Positions 30,241-38,443 of a stretch of 64,000 bases of DNA are shown here, piece after piece (position 1 is the first letter of the stretch; the number at the start of each line of letters is the position of its first letter). Under the pieces are notes generated by a model, which ran no database searches, was not told the origin of the DNA, and saw only the letters and a list, made by a program, of their open reading frames with translations. Location of the stretch: the NCBI GenBank assembly GCA_050747525.1, contig JBOGOC010000060.1, forward strand, positions 109,612-173,611. Reading direction: 5' to 3'. The position numbers and the translations under genes are program-made. This DNA comes from JBOGOC01 sp050747525. Lineage in GTDB: Bacteria > Acidobacteriota > Polarisedimenticolia > JACPZX01 > DASXTC01.

Positions 30241-31098
30241 CTAGCCCGCGACGATCAGCACGATGGCCACCGTGGCGCAGGCCACCCCCGCGTGCTGCAC
30301 CAGGCGCAGGCGCTCCCCCAGGACCATGCGTGCGAGCAGGATGGTGCTGGCCGGATAGAGCGAGACCAGAGTCGCCACCAGGCCGAGCGGACCCTTCCGC
30401 ACCGCAACCAGGTACAGGACGTTGGCGGCCATGTCCAGCGCTCCGGCCCCCACCACCAGCGGCATCGCCGAGCGCCGCGGCACCAGTGCCTCTCTGCGGA
30501 TCATACCCGCCAGCAGGCACAGGGACACGGAGACGACGCGCGCGGGGACCAGCGGCCACAGGCCCGCCTCCGGGCCGGTGCGCTGGAGGCAGACCAGGAA
30601 CACCCCGATCGCGATCCCCGAAGCGATGGCCACCCCCACGCCGGCGGTGGCACGCTTCCCATCCTCGTCCTCGCCGGTGCGGCTGATCAGCACGATGGCT
30701 ACGACAGCCAGCAGCACCCCCAGCACCGCCTTCGGCGCCGGGCGCTCTCCCAGCATCAGGCCCGCCGCCAGCGGGAAGATCAGCGAGCAGACCGCGGTGA
30801 TCGGGGCCACGACGCTCATCACCCCGATGGCCAGCCCTCGATAGAGCAGCGCCAGGCCCATGCTTCCGGCCAGGCCACCCGCCGCCCCCCACAGGAAGTC
30901 GCGCGCAACAGGCGATGCCGTCGGAAGAAGCGGAAGCATGACGATAAGCAGAACGAGACCCGCCGCCTGGGAGACGATGACCACCGCGATCACGCTGGTG
31001 TGACGTCGCGCGGCCAGCCCGCCCAGGAAGTCGGCCGTTCCGTACGTGATCGACGAGAGCAGCGCCAGCAGGGACGCGAGACCTGTCATGCGGGCCAT
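30241..31098 (-). CDS. EamA/DMT-family transporter
   Basis: A 285-aa membrane protein with ten predicted TM helices in two EamA repeats (each about 140 aa): first MTGLASLLALLSSITYGTADFLGG..., second after ATAGVGVAIASGIAIGVFLV. GLALLYRGLAIGVMSVVAPITAV and LYLVAVRKGPLGLVATLVSLYPASTILLARMVLGE are typical of drug/metabolite exporters. The substrate is unknown. Start could be 31098 or 31089; no Shine-Dalgarno is seen. Divergent from the following gene. Confidence 0.8.
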   Translation of the reverse strand: MARMTGLASLLALLSSITYGTADFLGGLAARRHTSVIAVVIVSQAAGLVLLIVMLPLLPTASPVARDFLWGAAGGLAGSMGLALLYRGLAIGVMSVVAPITAVCSLIFPLAAGLMLGERPAPKAVLGVLLAVVAIVLISRTGEDEDGKRATAGVGVAIASGIAIGVFLVCLQRTGPEAGLWPLVPARVVSVSLCLLAGMIRREALVPRRSAMPLVVGAGALDMAANVLYLVAVRKGPLGLVATLVSLYPASTILLARMVLGERLRLVQHAGVACATVAIVLIVAG

Positions 31099-31151
31099 GG
31101 TAATGTACGCAGCGTGGCGGTCGCGGTCGCGCCGCCGGGGAGCATCCGACC

Positions 31152-31760
31152 ATGAAGACAGCCGTCGTCGCCTGCGTGGTGTCACTCTCGTTCGCCACCG
31201 TCCTGGCCGGCGTGAAGACCACCAGCACCTGGAGCGCGCCGGAGCACACCCTGCGTCCCTACACCAAGGTGATCGCGCTGGCGAAGGTCGAAGAGGACCA
31301 GAACAGGCGGATGGTCGAGGACGAGCTGGTGGAGGCCTTCGGCAAGCACAAGGTCACGGCGGTGCCCGCCTACGCCCACATGAAGCCGGAGGAGCTGGCC
31401 ACGCCGGAGGCAGCCAAGGCGAAAGCGGAGCAGCTGGGGGTCGACGCCGCGCTGGTCGTCACGGTCACGGAGCGCGGCACGAAGGTCAAACCGCCGTCCA
31501 GCGTGAGCGTGGGGGTGGGTGTGCCCGTGCATGTGGGGATGTTCAGCGTGTTCGTGGGAGGCAGTAAGCCCATCGGTGGAGGGGCGCCCCAGAGCATTCC
31601 GGTCTTCGCCATGAAGGCGGAGTTCTTCGAGAAGGGGGGCCCCCAGCCGATCTGGTCCGCCACCTACTCGGTGGAGCTCGCGTCGGGGGTCGACGACGCC
31701 GCGGAGGACCTGGCCCGACTGGTCACCAAGCAGCTCAAGAAGGCGAAGATCATCAAGTAG
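31152..31760 (+). CDS. Secreted protein, unknown function
   Basis: A 202-aa protein with signal peptide MKTAVVACVVSLSFATVLAG. The mature part has one alpha/beta unit (YTKVIALAKVEEDQNRRMVEDELVEAFGKHKVTAVPAYAHM, QLGVDAALVVTVTERG) and a Gly/Val-rich stretch (SVSVGVGVPVHVGMFSVFVGG) that could be a membrane hairpin, then a C-terminal helix (AEDLARLVTKQLKKAKIIK). Layout resembles CsgG-like or DUF4136-like envelope proteins but I cannot assign a family. Confidence 0.55.
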   Translation: MKTAVVACVVSLSFATVLAGVKTTSTWSAPEHTLRPYTKVIALAKVEEDQNRRMVEDELVEAFGKHKVTAVPAYAHMKPEELATPEAAKAKAEQLGVDAALVVTVTERGTKVKPPSSVSVGVGVPVHVGMFSVFVGGSKPIGGGAPQSIPVFAMKAEFFEKGGPQPIWSATYSVELASGVDDAAEDLARLVTKQLKKAKIIK

Positions 31761-31761
31761 G

Positions 31762-31790
31762 TTGACACCCCAGCAGGGGGGCGTTACGGT
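31762..31790 (+). promoter_or_regulatory. Candidate sigma-70 promoter of Spy-HtrA-malic enzyme-CAX operon
   Basis: TTGACA (31762-31767), 17-base spacer, TACGGT (31785-31790), about 75 bases before the Spy-like ATG. Perfect -35 and good spacing. Confidence 0.5.
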
Positions 31791-31871
31791 AGCAGCCTGC
31801 ATGACGGCGTGAGGCATGAGGCCCACGCTTCTGACCCGCCGGGCGCGAGAGCCCCGGCCGTGGAGGCAACG

Positions 31872-32396
31872 ATGCACGTCAAATCCATCCCCTACGTCCA
31901 CCCGCGCGTCATCGAGATGTCACGTGGCGCCCGCGCCTTCGCCTTCTCCATCGGAGCCGGCTGCGGCCCCGAACCGTCGTCCCGGACCGAGGACGAATGC
32001 TGCGGACCCGAGGTGATGGCCGTGGACCCAGAGAGCGGCCTGGGATTCGGGGCCGGGCAGTTCGGCGTGAAGCGCCCGCTGCGCTTTCTCGCCTACAAGC
32101 TGAAGCTGACCGAGCCGCAAGTGACCGAGCTGGCCGCCATCCTGGACGAGCTCAAGACCGAGCGCGCGCAGGCCGCGGTGGACGATCGGCGCACCATGAC
32201 CTCGTTCGCCGAGGCCGTGTCGGGCGAGGCGTTCGACGCGGCGAAGGCGGCCGAGGGCGCGACCATGCGCGAGAAGAGCGCCGATCGACTGAGCGCAGCG
32301 GTGGTCAAGGCCCTCGCCCGCATCCACGCGCTGCTCACTCCCGAGCAGAGGGAGCGGTTCGCGTACCTGATCCGCACGGGCACGGTGCTGCTGTAA
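31872..32396 (+). CDS. Spy/CpxP-like (LTxxQ) metal-sensor-type protein
   Basis: A 174-aa protein. The C-terminal 110 residues are a helical hairpin: FLAYKLKLTEPQVTELAAILDELKTERAQAAVDDRRTM and ALARIHALLTPEQRERFAYLIR. 'LTEPQ' and 'LTPEQ' are the paired LTxxQ motifs of Spy/CpxP and zinc-sensing periplasmic proteins. The N-terminus has a Cys-containing segment (AGCGPEPSSRTEDECCGPE) but no clear signal peptide, which is unusual and suggests a cytosolic variant or a mis-set start. ATG 31872 follows GGAGG. First gene of a six-gene operon. Confidence 0.6.
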   Translation: MHVKSIPYVHPRVIEMSRGARAFAFSIGAGCGPEPSSRTEDECCGPEVMAVDPESGLGFGAGQFGVKRPLRFLAYKLKLTEPQVTELAAILDELKTERAQAAVDDRRTMTSFAEAVSGEAFDAAKAAEGATMREKSADRLSAAVVKALARIHALLTPEQRERFAYLIRTGTVLL

Positions 32397-32407
32397 GGGA
32401 TCCGATC

Positions 32408-33325
32408 ATGGACGCCTACTCCCGGGCGGTCGTGTCGGCCGCGGACCAGGTCAGCCCTTCGGTGGTGAAGATCGAAGCCCGAGGCAGCGGCGGCTCGGGC
32501 TTCGTCTTCACTCCGGACGGCTATGTCCTGACCAACAGCCACGTGGTGCACGGGGCCGGCCGCCTGCAGGTCACGCTGTCGGGAGGGAGCGCGCACGAGG
32601 GGAGGCTGGTGGGGGAGGACCCCGAGACCGACCTGGCCGTAGTGCGCATCCACGCGCCCGATCTGGTGCCGGCCCGGCTCGGGGACTCGTCCCGGCTGAA
32701 GGTGGGACAGCTGGTGGTGGCCATCGGCAATCCGTACGGCTTCCAGTGCACGGTGACCGCCGGTGTGGTGAGCGCGCTGGGGCGATCTCTGCGCTCCCTG
32801 TCGGGACGGTTGATCGACGACGTCATCCAGACCGACGCCGCGCTCAACCCCGGCAACTCCGGCGGGCCGCTCGTCACCTCGGCCGGCGAGGTGGTGGGCG
32901 TCAACACGGCCATGATCCAGCCCGCGCAGGGGATCAGCTTCGCCATCGCCTCGCGCACGGCATCCTTCGTGGTGAGTCAGCTCATCCGGGAAGGGCGCGT
33001 GCGGCGAAGCGTGATCGGCCTGGCCGGGCAGAACGTCCCGGTGCTCCGCCGCCTCGCCCGCCATCACGGGCTCGACCTCGAGACAGCTGTGCTGGTCACC
33101 GCGGCGGAAGAGGGCGGGCCGGCCTGGAAGGGAGGCCTGCGATCCGGCGACCTCATCGTGGAGTTTGCCGGCGTCCCCGTGACCGGCATCGACGACCTGC
33201 ACCGTCTGCTCACCGACAGGCTGGTGGGCGTGCCGTCGCCCGTGACCATCCTGAGGGGAACGGAGAAGATTGAGCTGGCTGTCACGCCCGCCCTGGGAGG
33301 GCAAGGTATACTGGCCGCCTCGTGA
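32408..33325 (+). CDS. HtrA/DegP-like serine protease with PDZ domain
   Basis: A 305-aa S1C protease. Catalytic triad: His in YVLTNSHVVHGAG, Asp in DPETDLAVVRI, Ser in ALNPGNSGGPLVTS. A PDZ domain follows (GLDLETAVLVTAAEEGGPAWKGGLRSGDLIVEFAGVPVTG). There is no signal peptide or TM helix, so it looks cytosolic or exported by another route, unlike DegP. It begins 11 bases after the Spy-like gene; the Spy-like protein could regulate or chaperone the same stress. Its stop overlaps the malic-enzyme GTG. Confidence 0.88.
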   Translation: MDAYSRAVVSAADQVSPSVVKIEARGSGGSGFVFTPDGYVLTNSHVVHGAGRLQVTLSGGSAHEGRLVGEDPETDLAVVRIHAPDLVPARLGDSSRLKVGQLVVAIGNPYGFQCTVTAGVVSALGRSLRSLSGRLIDDVIQTDAALNPGNSGGPLVTSAGEVVGVNTAMIQPAQGISFAIASRTASFVVSQLIREGRVRRSVIGLAGQNVPVLRRLARHHGLDLETAVLVTAAEEGGPAWKGGLRSGDLIVEFAGVPVTGIDDLHRLLTDRLVGVPSPVTILRGTEKIELAVTPALGGQGILAAS

Positions 33326-34929
33326 GCCGGATGAAGAAGGGCGTCGACCTGCTTCGCGACAAGTCCCTGAACCGGTCCATTGCCTTTTCCCGGAAGGAGA
33401 GGGATCGGCTTGGATTGAGGGGACTGCTTCCCCACGTGGTGGCCACCCCGAAGCACCTCGTCGACCGGGTGATGGCCAATCTGGAGCGGCTCCCCCGGGA
33501 CATCGACCGCTACATGCTGCTGTCGTCGCTTCAGGAGCGCAACGAGCGGCTCTTCTACCGGACGGTCATCGATCACATCGACGTCCTGCTGCCTTTGATC
33601 TACACCCCCACGGTCGGCGAGGCGTGCAAGGAGTTCTCCCACCTCGCCAGAGAGCCCAAGGGGTTCTTCATCACGCCCGACGACAGGGGAGACATCGAGC
33701 GCATCCTGGGCAACTGGCCCGAGAAGGACATCCGGGTCATCGTCGTCACGGACGGCCAGCGCATCCTCGGTCTGGGGGATCTTGGCGCGAACGGCATGGG
33801 GATCCCTATCGGCAAGCTGGCCCTGTACACCGCGTGCGCGGGTATACCTCCGCGCCAATGCCTGCCCGTGACGCTCGATGTCGGCACCAACAACGAGGAG
33901 CTGCTGGAGGATGTGCTCTACCTCGGGTATCCGCGGCGGCGGATCGCGGGCAAGGCGTACCTCGAGCTCGTGGACGAATTCGTGAACGCGGTGCAGAAGA
34001 AGTATCCGCACGCCCTCATCCAGTTCGAGGATTTCCTCACCCCCAATGCCTACGGGCTGCTCAGGAAATACAGGGACCGGGTCCTGTGCTTCAACGACGA
34101 CATCCAGGGGACGGCCGCGGTCGCGCTGGCGGGTGTCTACGCGTCCACCCGCATCACGAAAGCGCGGTTCCCCGATCTGAGGATCATGTTCCTGGGGGCG
34201 GGCTCGGCGGCCACGGGAATCGCCGATCTGATGGTGGCCGCCCTGGTGGACGAAGGGTTGAGCCACGAGGAAGCCCGCCGACACCTGTGGTTCGTCGACG
34301 TGAAGGGTCTGGTGGTGAAGGCCCGGACCGATCTCATGGAGCACAACCTCCCCTACGCACATGACCACCGGCCGCTGAGCTTCCTCGAAGCCATCGACGC
34401 CATCAAACCCCACGTTCTGATCGGTGCCACCGGGTCACCGGGGACCTTCACCCGGGACGTGATCGAGCGCATGAGCGCCCTCAACGAGCGGCCCGTGATC
34501 TTCGCTCTGTCCAATCCCACGTCCCGGGCCGAGTGCACCGCCGAGCAGGCCTACGCCTGGAGCGGGGGGAGGGCGGTCTTCACGAGCGGCAGCCCGTTCG
34601 GCACGGTCACCTATGGAGGAAGGACGCTGCGCCCGGGTCAGGGAAACAACGCGTACGTGTTCCCCGGCATCGGCCTGGGCGCGGTGGCCTGCCGCGCGCG
34701 CATCCTGCCCGATGAGCTGTTCCTGACGGCGGCCCGCACGCTTGCAGGCCTGGTGGGCGAAGAGGAGCTCGACCAGGCCTGCCTCTATCCGCCCGTCAAG
34801 GAGATCCGCAGGATTTCGCTCTCCATCGCGGTGAGCGTGGCGAAGAAAGCGTACGCGATGAAGCTGGCGAGGAGGAAGAAACCACCGAACCTGAAGAAGA
34901 TCATCGCGGAGTCCATGTATGAGCCGTGA
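33322..34929 (+). CDS. NAD(P)-dependent malic enzyme
   Basis: A 535-aa large-type malic enzyme (malate to pyruvate + CO2). Motifs: LIYTPTVGEACKEFSHL, VIVVTDGQRILGLGDLGANGMGIPIGKLALYTACAGIPP, LDVGTNNEELL, QFEDFLTPNAY, CFNDDIQGTAAVALAGVYAS, FLGAGSAATGIADLMV and FALSNPTSRAECT. Start GTG 33322 overlaps the protease stop; an ATG three codons later is equally possible. The length matches SfcA/MaeA-type enzymes. Why it is coupled to metal/Ca2+ transporters is not obvious; it may supply reducing power or pyruvate under stress. Confidence 0.92.
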   Translation: MSRMKKGVDLLRDKSLNRSIAFSRKERDRLGLRGLLPHVVATPKHLVDRVMANLERLPRDIDRYMLLSSLQERNERLFYRTVIDHIDVLLPLIYTPTVGEACKEFSHLAREPKGFFITPDDRGDIERILGNWPEKDIRVIVVTDGQRILGLGDLGANGMGIPIGKLALYTACAGIPPRQCLPVTLDVGTNNEELLEDVLYLGYPRRRIAGKAYLELVDEFVNAVQKKYPHALIQFEDFLTPNAYGLLRKYRDRVLCFNDDIQGTAAVALAGVYASTRITKARFPDLRIMFLGAGSAATGIADLMVAALVDEGLSHEEARRHLWFVDVKGLVVKARTDLMEHNLPYAHDHRPLSFLEAIDAIKPHVLIGATGSPGTFTRDVIERMSALNERPVIFALSNPTSRAECTAEQAYAWSGGRAVFTSGSPFGTVTYGGRTLRPGQGNNAYVFPGIGLGAVACRARILPDELFLTAARTLAGLVGEEELDQACLYPPVKEIRRISLSIAVSVAKKAYAMKLARRKKPPNLKKIIAESMYEP

Positions 34930-34984
34930 CGTGGGCGAAGCCCGTCCCAAACGGGACGCTCGCAGCGGCAAGGAGCGATCCGTC

Positions 34985-36076
34985 ATGTCGTTCAAGCCGT
35001 CGATTCACTGGCTTCTGGGGTTCATTCCCATCACCGTGGCGCTGGAGCATGGCGGCGCCGCACCGCCCCTGGTCTTCTTCTCGGCAGCACTGGCCATCAT
35101 CCCGGTGGCCGCCCTCATCGCCCTGTCGACGGAGCACATCGCCACGCGAACAGGCGATGCCGTGGGCGGACTGCTGAACTCCACCTTCGGGAATCTGCCC
35201 GAGCTGATCATCAGCGTGGTGGCCCTCAAGGCCGGGCTGTTCGACATGGTGCGCGCCTCGCTGGTGGGCGCGATCCTGGCCAACTTGCTGCTGGCCCTGG
35301 GTGTGGCCTTCTTCCTGGGCGGGCTTCGCTACCGCATCCAGGACTACAACCCCGTGGCCGCGCGCATGTACAGCTCGATGATGCTCATCGCCGTGATCAG
35401 CCTGGCGGTGCCCAGCGCGTTCGGGAGGCTGCTGACCTCGCAGGAGACCTCGCTGAAAGAGGCGCACCTCAACCTCGGACTGGCCGCCGTGCTGCTTCTG
35501 GCCTACGGCCTCTACCTGGTCTTCATGCTGAAGACCCACCCCGACATGTTCAGCAAGACCGGCGGGGGAGGGGACAAGGAAGATCATGATCACGGCCCGC
35601 AATGGAGCGTGGGGCGCGCGGTGGGGACCCTGGTGGGGGCTTCGGTGCTGGCCGCCTGGATGAGCGAGGTGCTGGTGGGAGCAGCCGAGCCCACCGGCCG
35701 CGCGCTGGGCATGACCGACACCTTCATCGGCATCGTCTTTCTGGCCATCGTCGGAGGGGCCGCGGAGAGCGGGTCCGCCATCATGATGGCGCGCAAGAAC
35801 AGGATGGACCTGTCGGTCGGCATCGCGCTGGGAAGCTGCATCCAGATCGCGCTGTTCGTGGCCCCCGTGCTCGTGCTGGCCAGTCACTTTATCGCTCCCG
35901 CACCCCTCACGCTCGCCTTCGGCAAGGGCGAGGTCGGCTGCCTGTTCATGGGCGTGCTTCTGGGTGCGATGGTGGCGGGAGACGGCCGGTCCAACTGGTA
36001 CAAGGGGGTTCAGCTGGTCAGCGTCTACACCATCATCGCCATGCTCTTCTACTTCATGCCCGAAGTGGCGCCGTGA
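34985..36076 (+). CDS. cax: Ca2+/H+ antiporter, CaxA-type
   Basis: A 363-aa membrane protein with about 11 TM helices in two repeats. Repeat 1 has GGLLNSTFGNLPELIISVVALKAGLF and repeat 2 has GGAAESGSAIMMARKNRMDLSVGIALGSCIQIALFVAP, the CAX signature helices with the essential Glu residues. The linker is His/Asp-rich (GGDKEDHDHGPQW), a plausible cation-binding loop. ATG 34985 follows AAGGAG; an in-frame ATG at 34919 overlaps the malic-enzyme end and would add 22 hydrophilic residues. It likely exports Ca2+ using the proton gradient. Confidence 0.88.
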   Translation: MSFKPSIHWLLGFIPITVALEHGGAAPPLVFFSAALAIIPVAALIALSTEHIATRTGDAVGGLLNSTFGNLPELIISVVALKAGLFDMVRASLVGAILANLLLALGVAFFLGGLRYRIQDYNPVAARMYSSMMLIAVISLAVPSAFGRLLTSQETSLKEAHLNLGLAAVLLLAYGLYLVFMLKTHPDMFSKTGGGGDKEDHDHGPQWSVGRAVGTLVGASVLAAWMSEVLVGAAEPTGRALGMTDTFIGIVFLAIVGGAAESGSAIMMARKNRMDLSVGIALGSCIQIALFVAPVLVLASHFIAPAPLTLAFGKGEVGCLFMGVLLGAMVAGDGRSNWYKGVQLVSVYTIIAMLFYFMPEVAP

Positions 36077-36735
36077 GCGCGGAGGCCGCCTCCGAGGCCC
36101 GCTCGGTTCTCGACCCGGTGGAGCGGATGTCGGAGGTGCTGTTCGGCCTCATCATGGCTCTCACCTTCACCGGTTCCATCAGCGCGGTAAGCGCGGGGCG
36201 TGAGGAGATACGGACCATGCTCATCGGCGCTCTGGGCTGCAATCTGGCCTGGGGCATCGTCGATGCGATCATGTATCTGATCACCACCCTGACCCTTCGG
36301 GGACGCAGCCTCGCCATCGTGCGCGAAGTCCGGCGGACCACGGACCCTGCCGTGGCGCGGGGCGCCATCGCCGGGGTGCTCCCGCCGCTCGTGGCGCAGC
36401 TGCTGCGCCCTTCCGACTACGAGTATCTGCACGGGAAGATCCACGACATGCGCGACATGCCCGACCGCGCCCGGCTCGGCGCGTCCGACCTGAGGGGGGC
36501 GGCCGGCGTGTTCCTGCTGGTGTTCACGTCGACGTTCCCGCTGGTCGTTCCCTTTCTGGTGATGAGCGACCCGGTGAGGGCCCTGCGGTTCTCCCACGGG
36601 ATCGCTCTCGGGATGCTCTTTCTAGTTGGTCACCGGCTGGGCCGGTTCGCGGGGGACCGCCCATGGACCATGGGCATGGCCATGGTCGCCGTGGGTCTGC
36701 TGCTGGTGGCCCTCACCATCGTGCTGGGCGGATGA
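36073..36735 (+). CDS. VIT1/CCC1-type membrane transporter
   Basis: A 220-aa membrane protein with about five TM helices. The N-terminal half (VERMSEVLFGLIMALTFTGSISAVSAGREEIRTMLIGALGCNLAWGIVDAIMYLI) resembles VIT1/CCC1 iron-manganese transporters and related small membrane proteins. A soluble loop of about 70 residues (RREVRRTTDPAVARG to MRDMPDRARLG) separates it from two more TM segments. Start GTG 36073 overlaps the cax stop as GTGA. Substrate is inferred to be Fe or Mn. Confidence 0.65.
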   Translation: MSAEAASEARSVLDPVERMSEVLFGLIMALTFTGSISAVSAGREEIRTMLIGALGCNLAWGIVDAIMYLITTLTLRGRSLAIVREVRRTTDPAVARGAIAGVLPPLVAQLLRPSDYEYLHGKIHDMRDMPDRARLGASDLRGAAGVFLLVFTSTFPLVVPFLVMSDPVRALRFSHGIALGMLFLVGHRLGRFAGDRPWTMGMAMVAVGLLLVALTIVLGG

Positions 36736-37346
36736 GACGCCGCGCCCCGGCGTGCCTCCTGACGTGCGCGGCTCTGGCGGCGGGAGCGCCGGCCGCAGCC
36801 GAAGAGGCGTGGACCTGGAACGCGTCGGCGTCCTGGTTCCTCCTGCCGGACGACGACAACTTCGTCCTTCCGATCGTCACCGCGCGCCGGGATGGCCTGC
36901 ACCTGGAAGCGCGGTACAACTATGAAGATCGGTACACGGGCTCCCTGTTCGGCGGATGGACCTTCGAGGGAGGCAGCACGCTGGAGTGGGAAGCGATTCC
37001 CATGGTGGGGGCCGTCGTGGGGGCCATCGACGGCATCGCCCCCGGGCTCACCCTCACCCTCTCCTGGAAGCAGGTCTCTCTCTACAGCGAGAACGAGTAC
37101 GTCTTCGTCCTGGCCGACCACACGGAGAACTTCTACTACAACTGGTCCGAGCTGACCTGGGATCCATTGGACTGGCTCAGCGCCGGGGTGGCCACGCAGC
37201 GCACCCGTGTGTATGAGACCGACCGGGACATTCAGCGGGGTCTGATGGTCCGGTTCACCTGGAGTCGCTATTCCGCAACGGGCTACTGGTTCAACCCGGG
37301 CGGAGACGACCACTTCGGCATACTCTCGTTCGCCGCGGAATTCTAG
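36732..37346 (+). CDS. Secreted or outer-membrane protein, unknown
   Basis: A 204-aa protein with signal peptide MRRRAPACLLTCAALAAGAPAAA, rich in aromatic alternating strands (ASWFLLPDDDNFVLPIVTARRDGLHLEARYNYEDRYTGSLFGGW, LTLTLSWKQVSLYSENEYVFVL) and ending in Phe (GILSFAAEF), the C-terminal residue typical of outer-membrane beta-barrels. ATG 36732 overlaps the VIT-like stop (ATGA). Last gene of the coupled operon; it may be the outer-membrane partner of the metal transporters. Confidence 0.6.
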   Translation: MRRRAPACLLTCAALAAGAPAAAEEAWTWNASASWFLLPDDDNFVLPIVTARRDGLHLEARYNYEDRYTGSLFGGWTFEGGSTLEWEAIPMVGAVVGAIDGIAPGLTLTLSWKQVSLYSENEYVFVLADHTENFYYNWSELTWDPLDWLSAGVATQRTRVYETDRDIQRGLMVRFTWSRYSATGYWFNPGGDDHFGILSFAAEF

Positions 37347-37353
37347 CTAGCCC

Positions 37354-37514
37354 GAGGGCGGTTTGGTCATCCAGAAGCGCGACCCCACTGGCCTCCAGCG
37401 GGGTGTGCGATCTCCTGCCCGGCAGCAGGCGCTCGAGCTTTGCTTCGCGGATCAACTCGAGCTTGGGGGACATCAGACGCAGGTTACCAGAACCTCCGCG
37501 CGTCCGATGTCCCC
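37354..37514 (-). pseudogene. Truncated duplicate of propeller-gene 5' end (direct repeat, copy 2)
   Basis: About 90 % identical to 30077-30237, same orientation. On the minus strand it reads MSPKLELIREAKLERLLPGRR through LEASGVALLDDQTAL and then diverges into unrelated sequence just after the upstream OMP gene. Together with copy 1 it brackets a 7.1-kb block (30.24-37.35 kb). It cannot make the propeller; remnant. Confidence 0.85.
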
Positions 37515-37520
37515 TCGCAG

Positions 37521-37552
37521 AAGGCGGCCGGGCGCGAAGGCCCGACCGCCTT
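37521..37552 (-). terminator. Hairpin terminator after SYLF gene
   Basis: AAGGCGGCCGGGC (37521-37533) pairs with GCCCGACCGCCTT (37540-37552), 13 bp with one mismatch and a 6-base loop, six bases after the stop of the SYLF gene; it would also serve the plus-strand operon from the left. Confidence 0.6.
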
Positions 37553-37557
37553 GTCGC

Positions 37558-38253
37558 CTACGACGATCGCTTCGCGTGCTGATTGGCAGTGGCCACGAAG
37601 GACTTCGCGCCCTGCGGCACCGGCACGCTCTGGTCCACCAGGATCGACTTGGCGTCCAGTGGCTTACCGTAGAAATCCTCGGTCGCCTTGTTGTTCGGCT
37701 TCATCACGATCCCCTCGAGCGACGCACCCGCGAACAGTCCACGGGATCTCGACCACGAGAGGATCTGGGCGTGCAGCTGAAGGTCGGTCCCAGCTTGAGC
37801 CGTTCGTCCCACGGGGCCGGCCGCCGCAGAGCCCTCAACACCGATCGTGAACTTGTCCTGAAGCAGCTTCTTCACGCCTTCCTGGTTCATAATGAGGAGG
37901 ATCAGATCGGCCTCTTCAGCACCGATCTGCCAGCCCACACTCGGTCCTCCCATGGTGAAAAAGGCGGGTGCGCCCATCGTACCGTCCTTCTGGCGGCACG
38001 TGAAGACGCCTCGGCCCCATTCGCCGCCGACCACGAATGCGGCCTTCTTCACGTCGGGGAACACTCCGATGCACTCAGCCTTTTCGAGCAAGTCCTTCGG
38101 AATGCCTTTGTCCGGAGCAGTCACTGAGGCCGTGAGGACCTGCTGTGACTTCTGCAGCTTCTCCTTCTCGTTGTCCGACTCCAGGTCTGCGACAGCGGGC
38201 ATCCCGATGACGCCAGCCAGGAGAATCAACGCCACAACGCGTAGGATACGCAT
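37558..38253 (-). CDS. SYLF/Ysc84-type lipid-binding protein
   Basis: A 231-aa secreted protein: signal peptide MRILRVVALILLAGVIGMPAVA, then a SYLF domain with GIPKDLLEKAECIGVFPDVKKAAFVVGGEWGRGVFTCRQKDG, GAPAFFTMGGPSVGWQIGAEEADLILLIMNQEGVKKLLQDKFTIGVEGSAAAGPVGR and ILSWSRSRGLFAGASLEGIVMKP. SYLF domains bind phosphoinositide-type lipids in eukaryotes; in bacteria their role is unclear. ATG 38253 follows AGGAGG. Complete; appears to be an intact gene at the start of the degraded region. Confidence 0.85.
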   Translation of the reverse strand: MRILRVVALILLAGVIGMPAVADLESDNEKEKLQKSQQVLTASVTAPDKGIPKDLLEKAECIGVFPDVKKAAFVVGGEWGRGVFTCRQKDGTMGAPAFFTMGGPSVGWQIGAEEADLILLIMNQEGVKKLLQDKFTIGVEGSAAAGPVGRTAQAGTDLQLHAQILSWSRSRGLFAGASLEGIVMKPNNKATEDFYGKPLDAKSILVDQSVPVPQGAKSFVATANQHAKRSS

Positions 38254-38443
38254 GCTCGTTCCTCCTTTCACTGCTTCTGCAAAAAGCCCTTTTGTCAGGC
38301 TTCTGTACCTCAGCAGCGGAACTGCAGGGTATGCCCGAGTACAGTTTCAAGATCGGTGCCACCACGCCCACACGAAGTTAAGTCGCTTACGGGTTTTCGT
38401 GTCCATGGAGGTCGGACACCATGTCCAGAGAGCCTGGACATAC

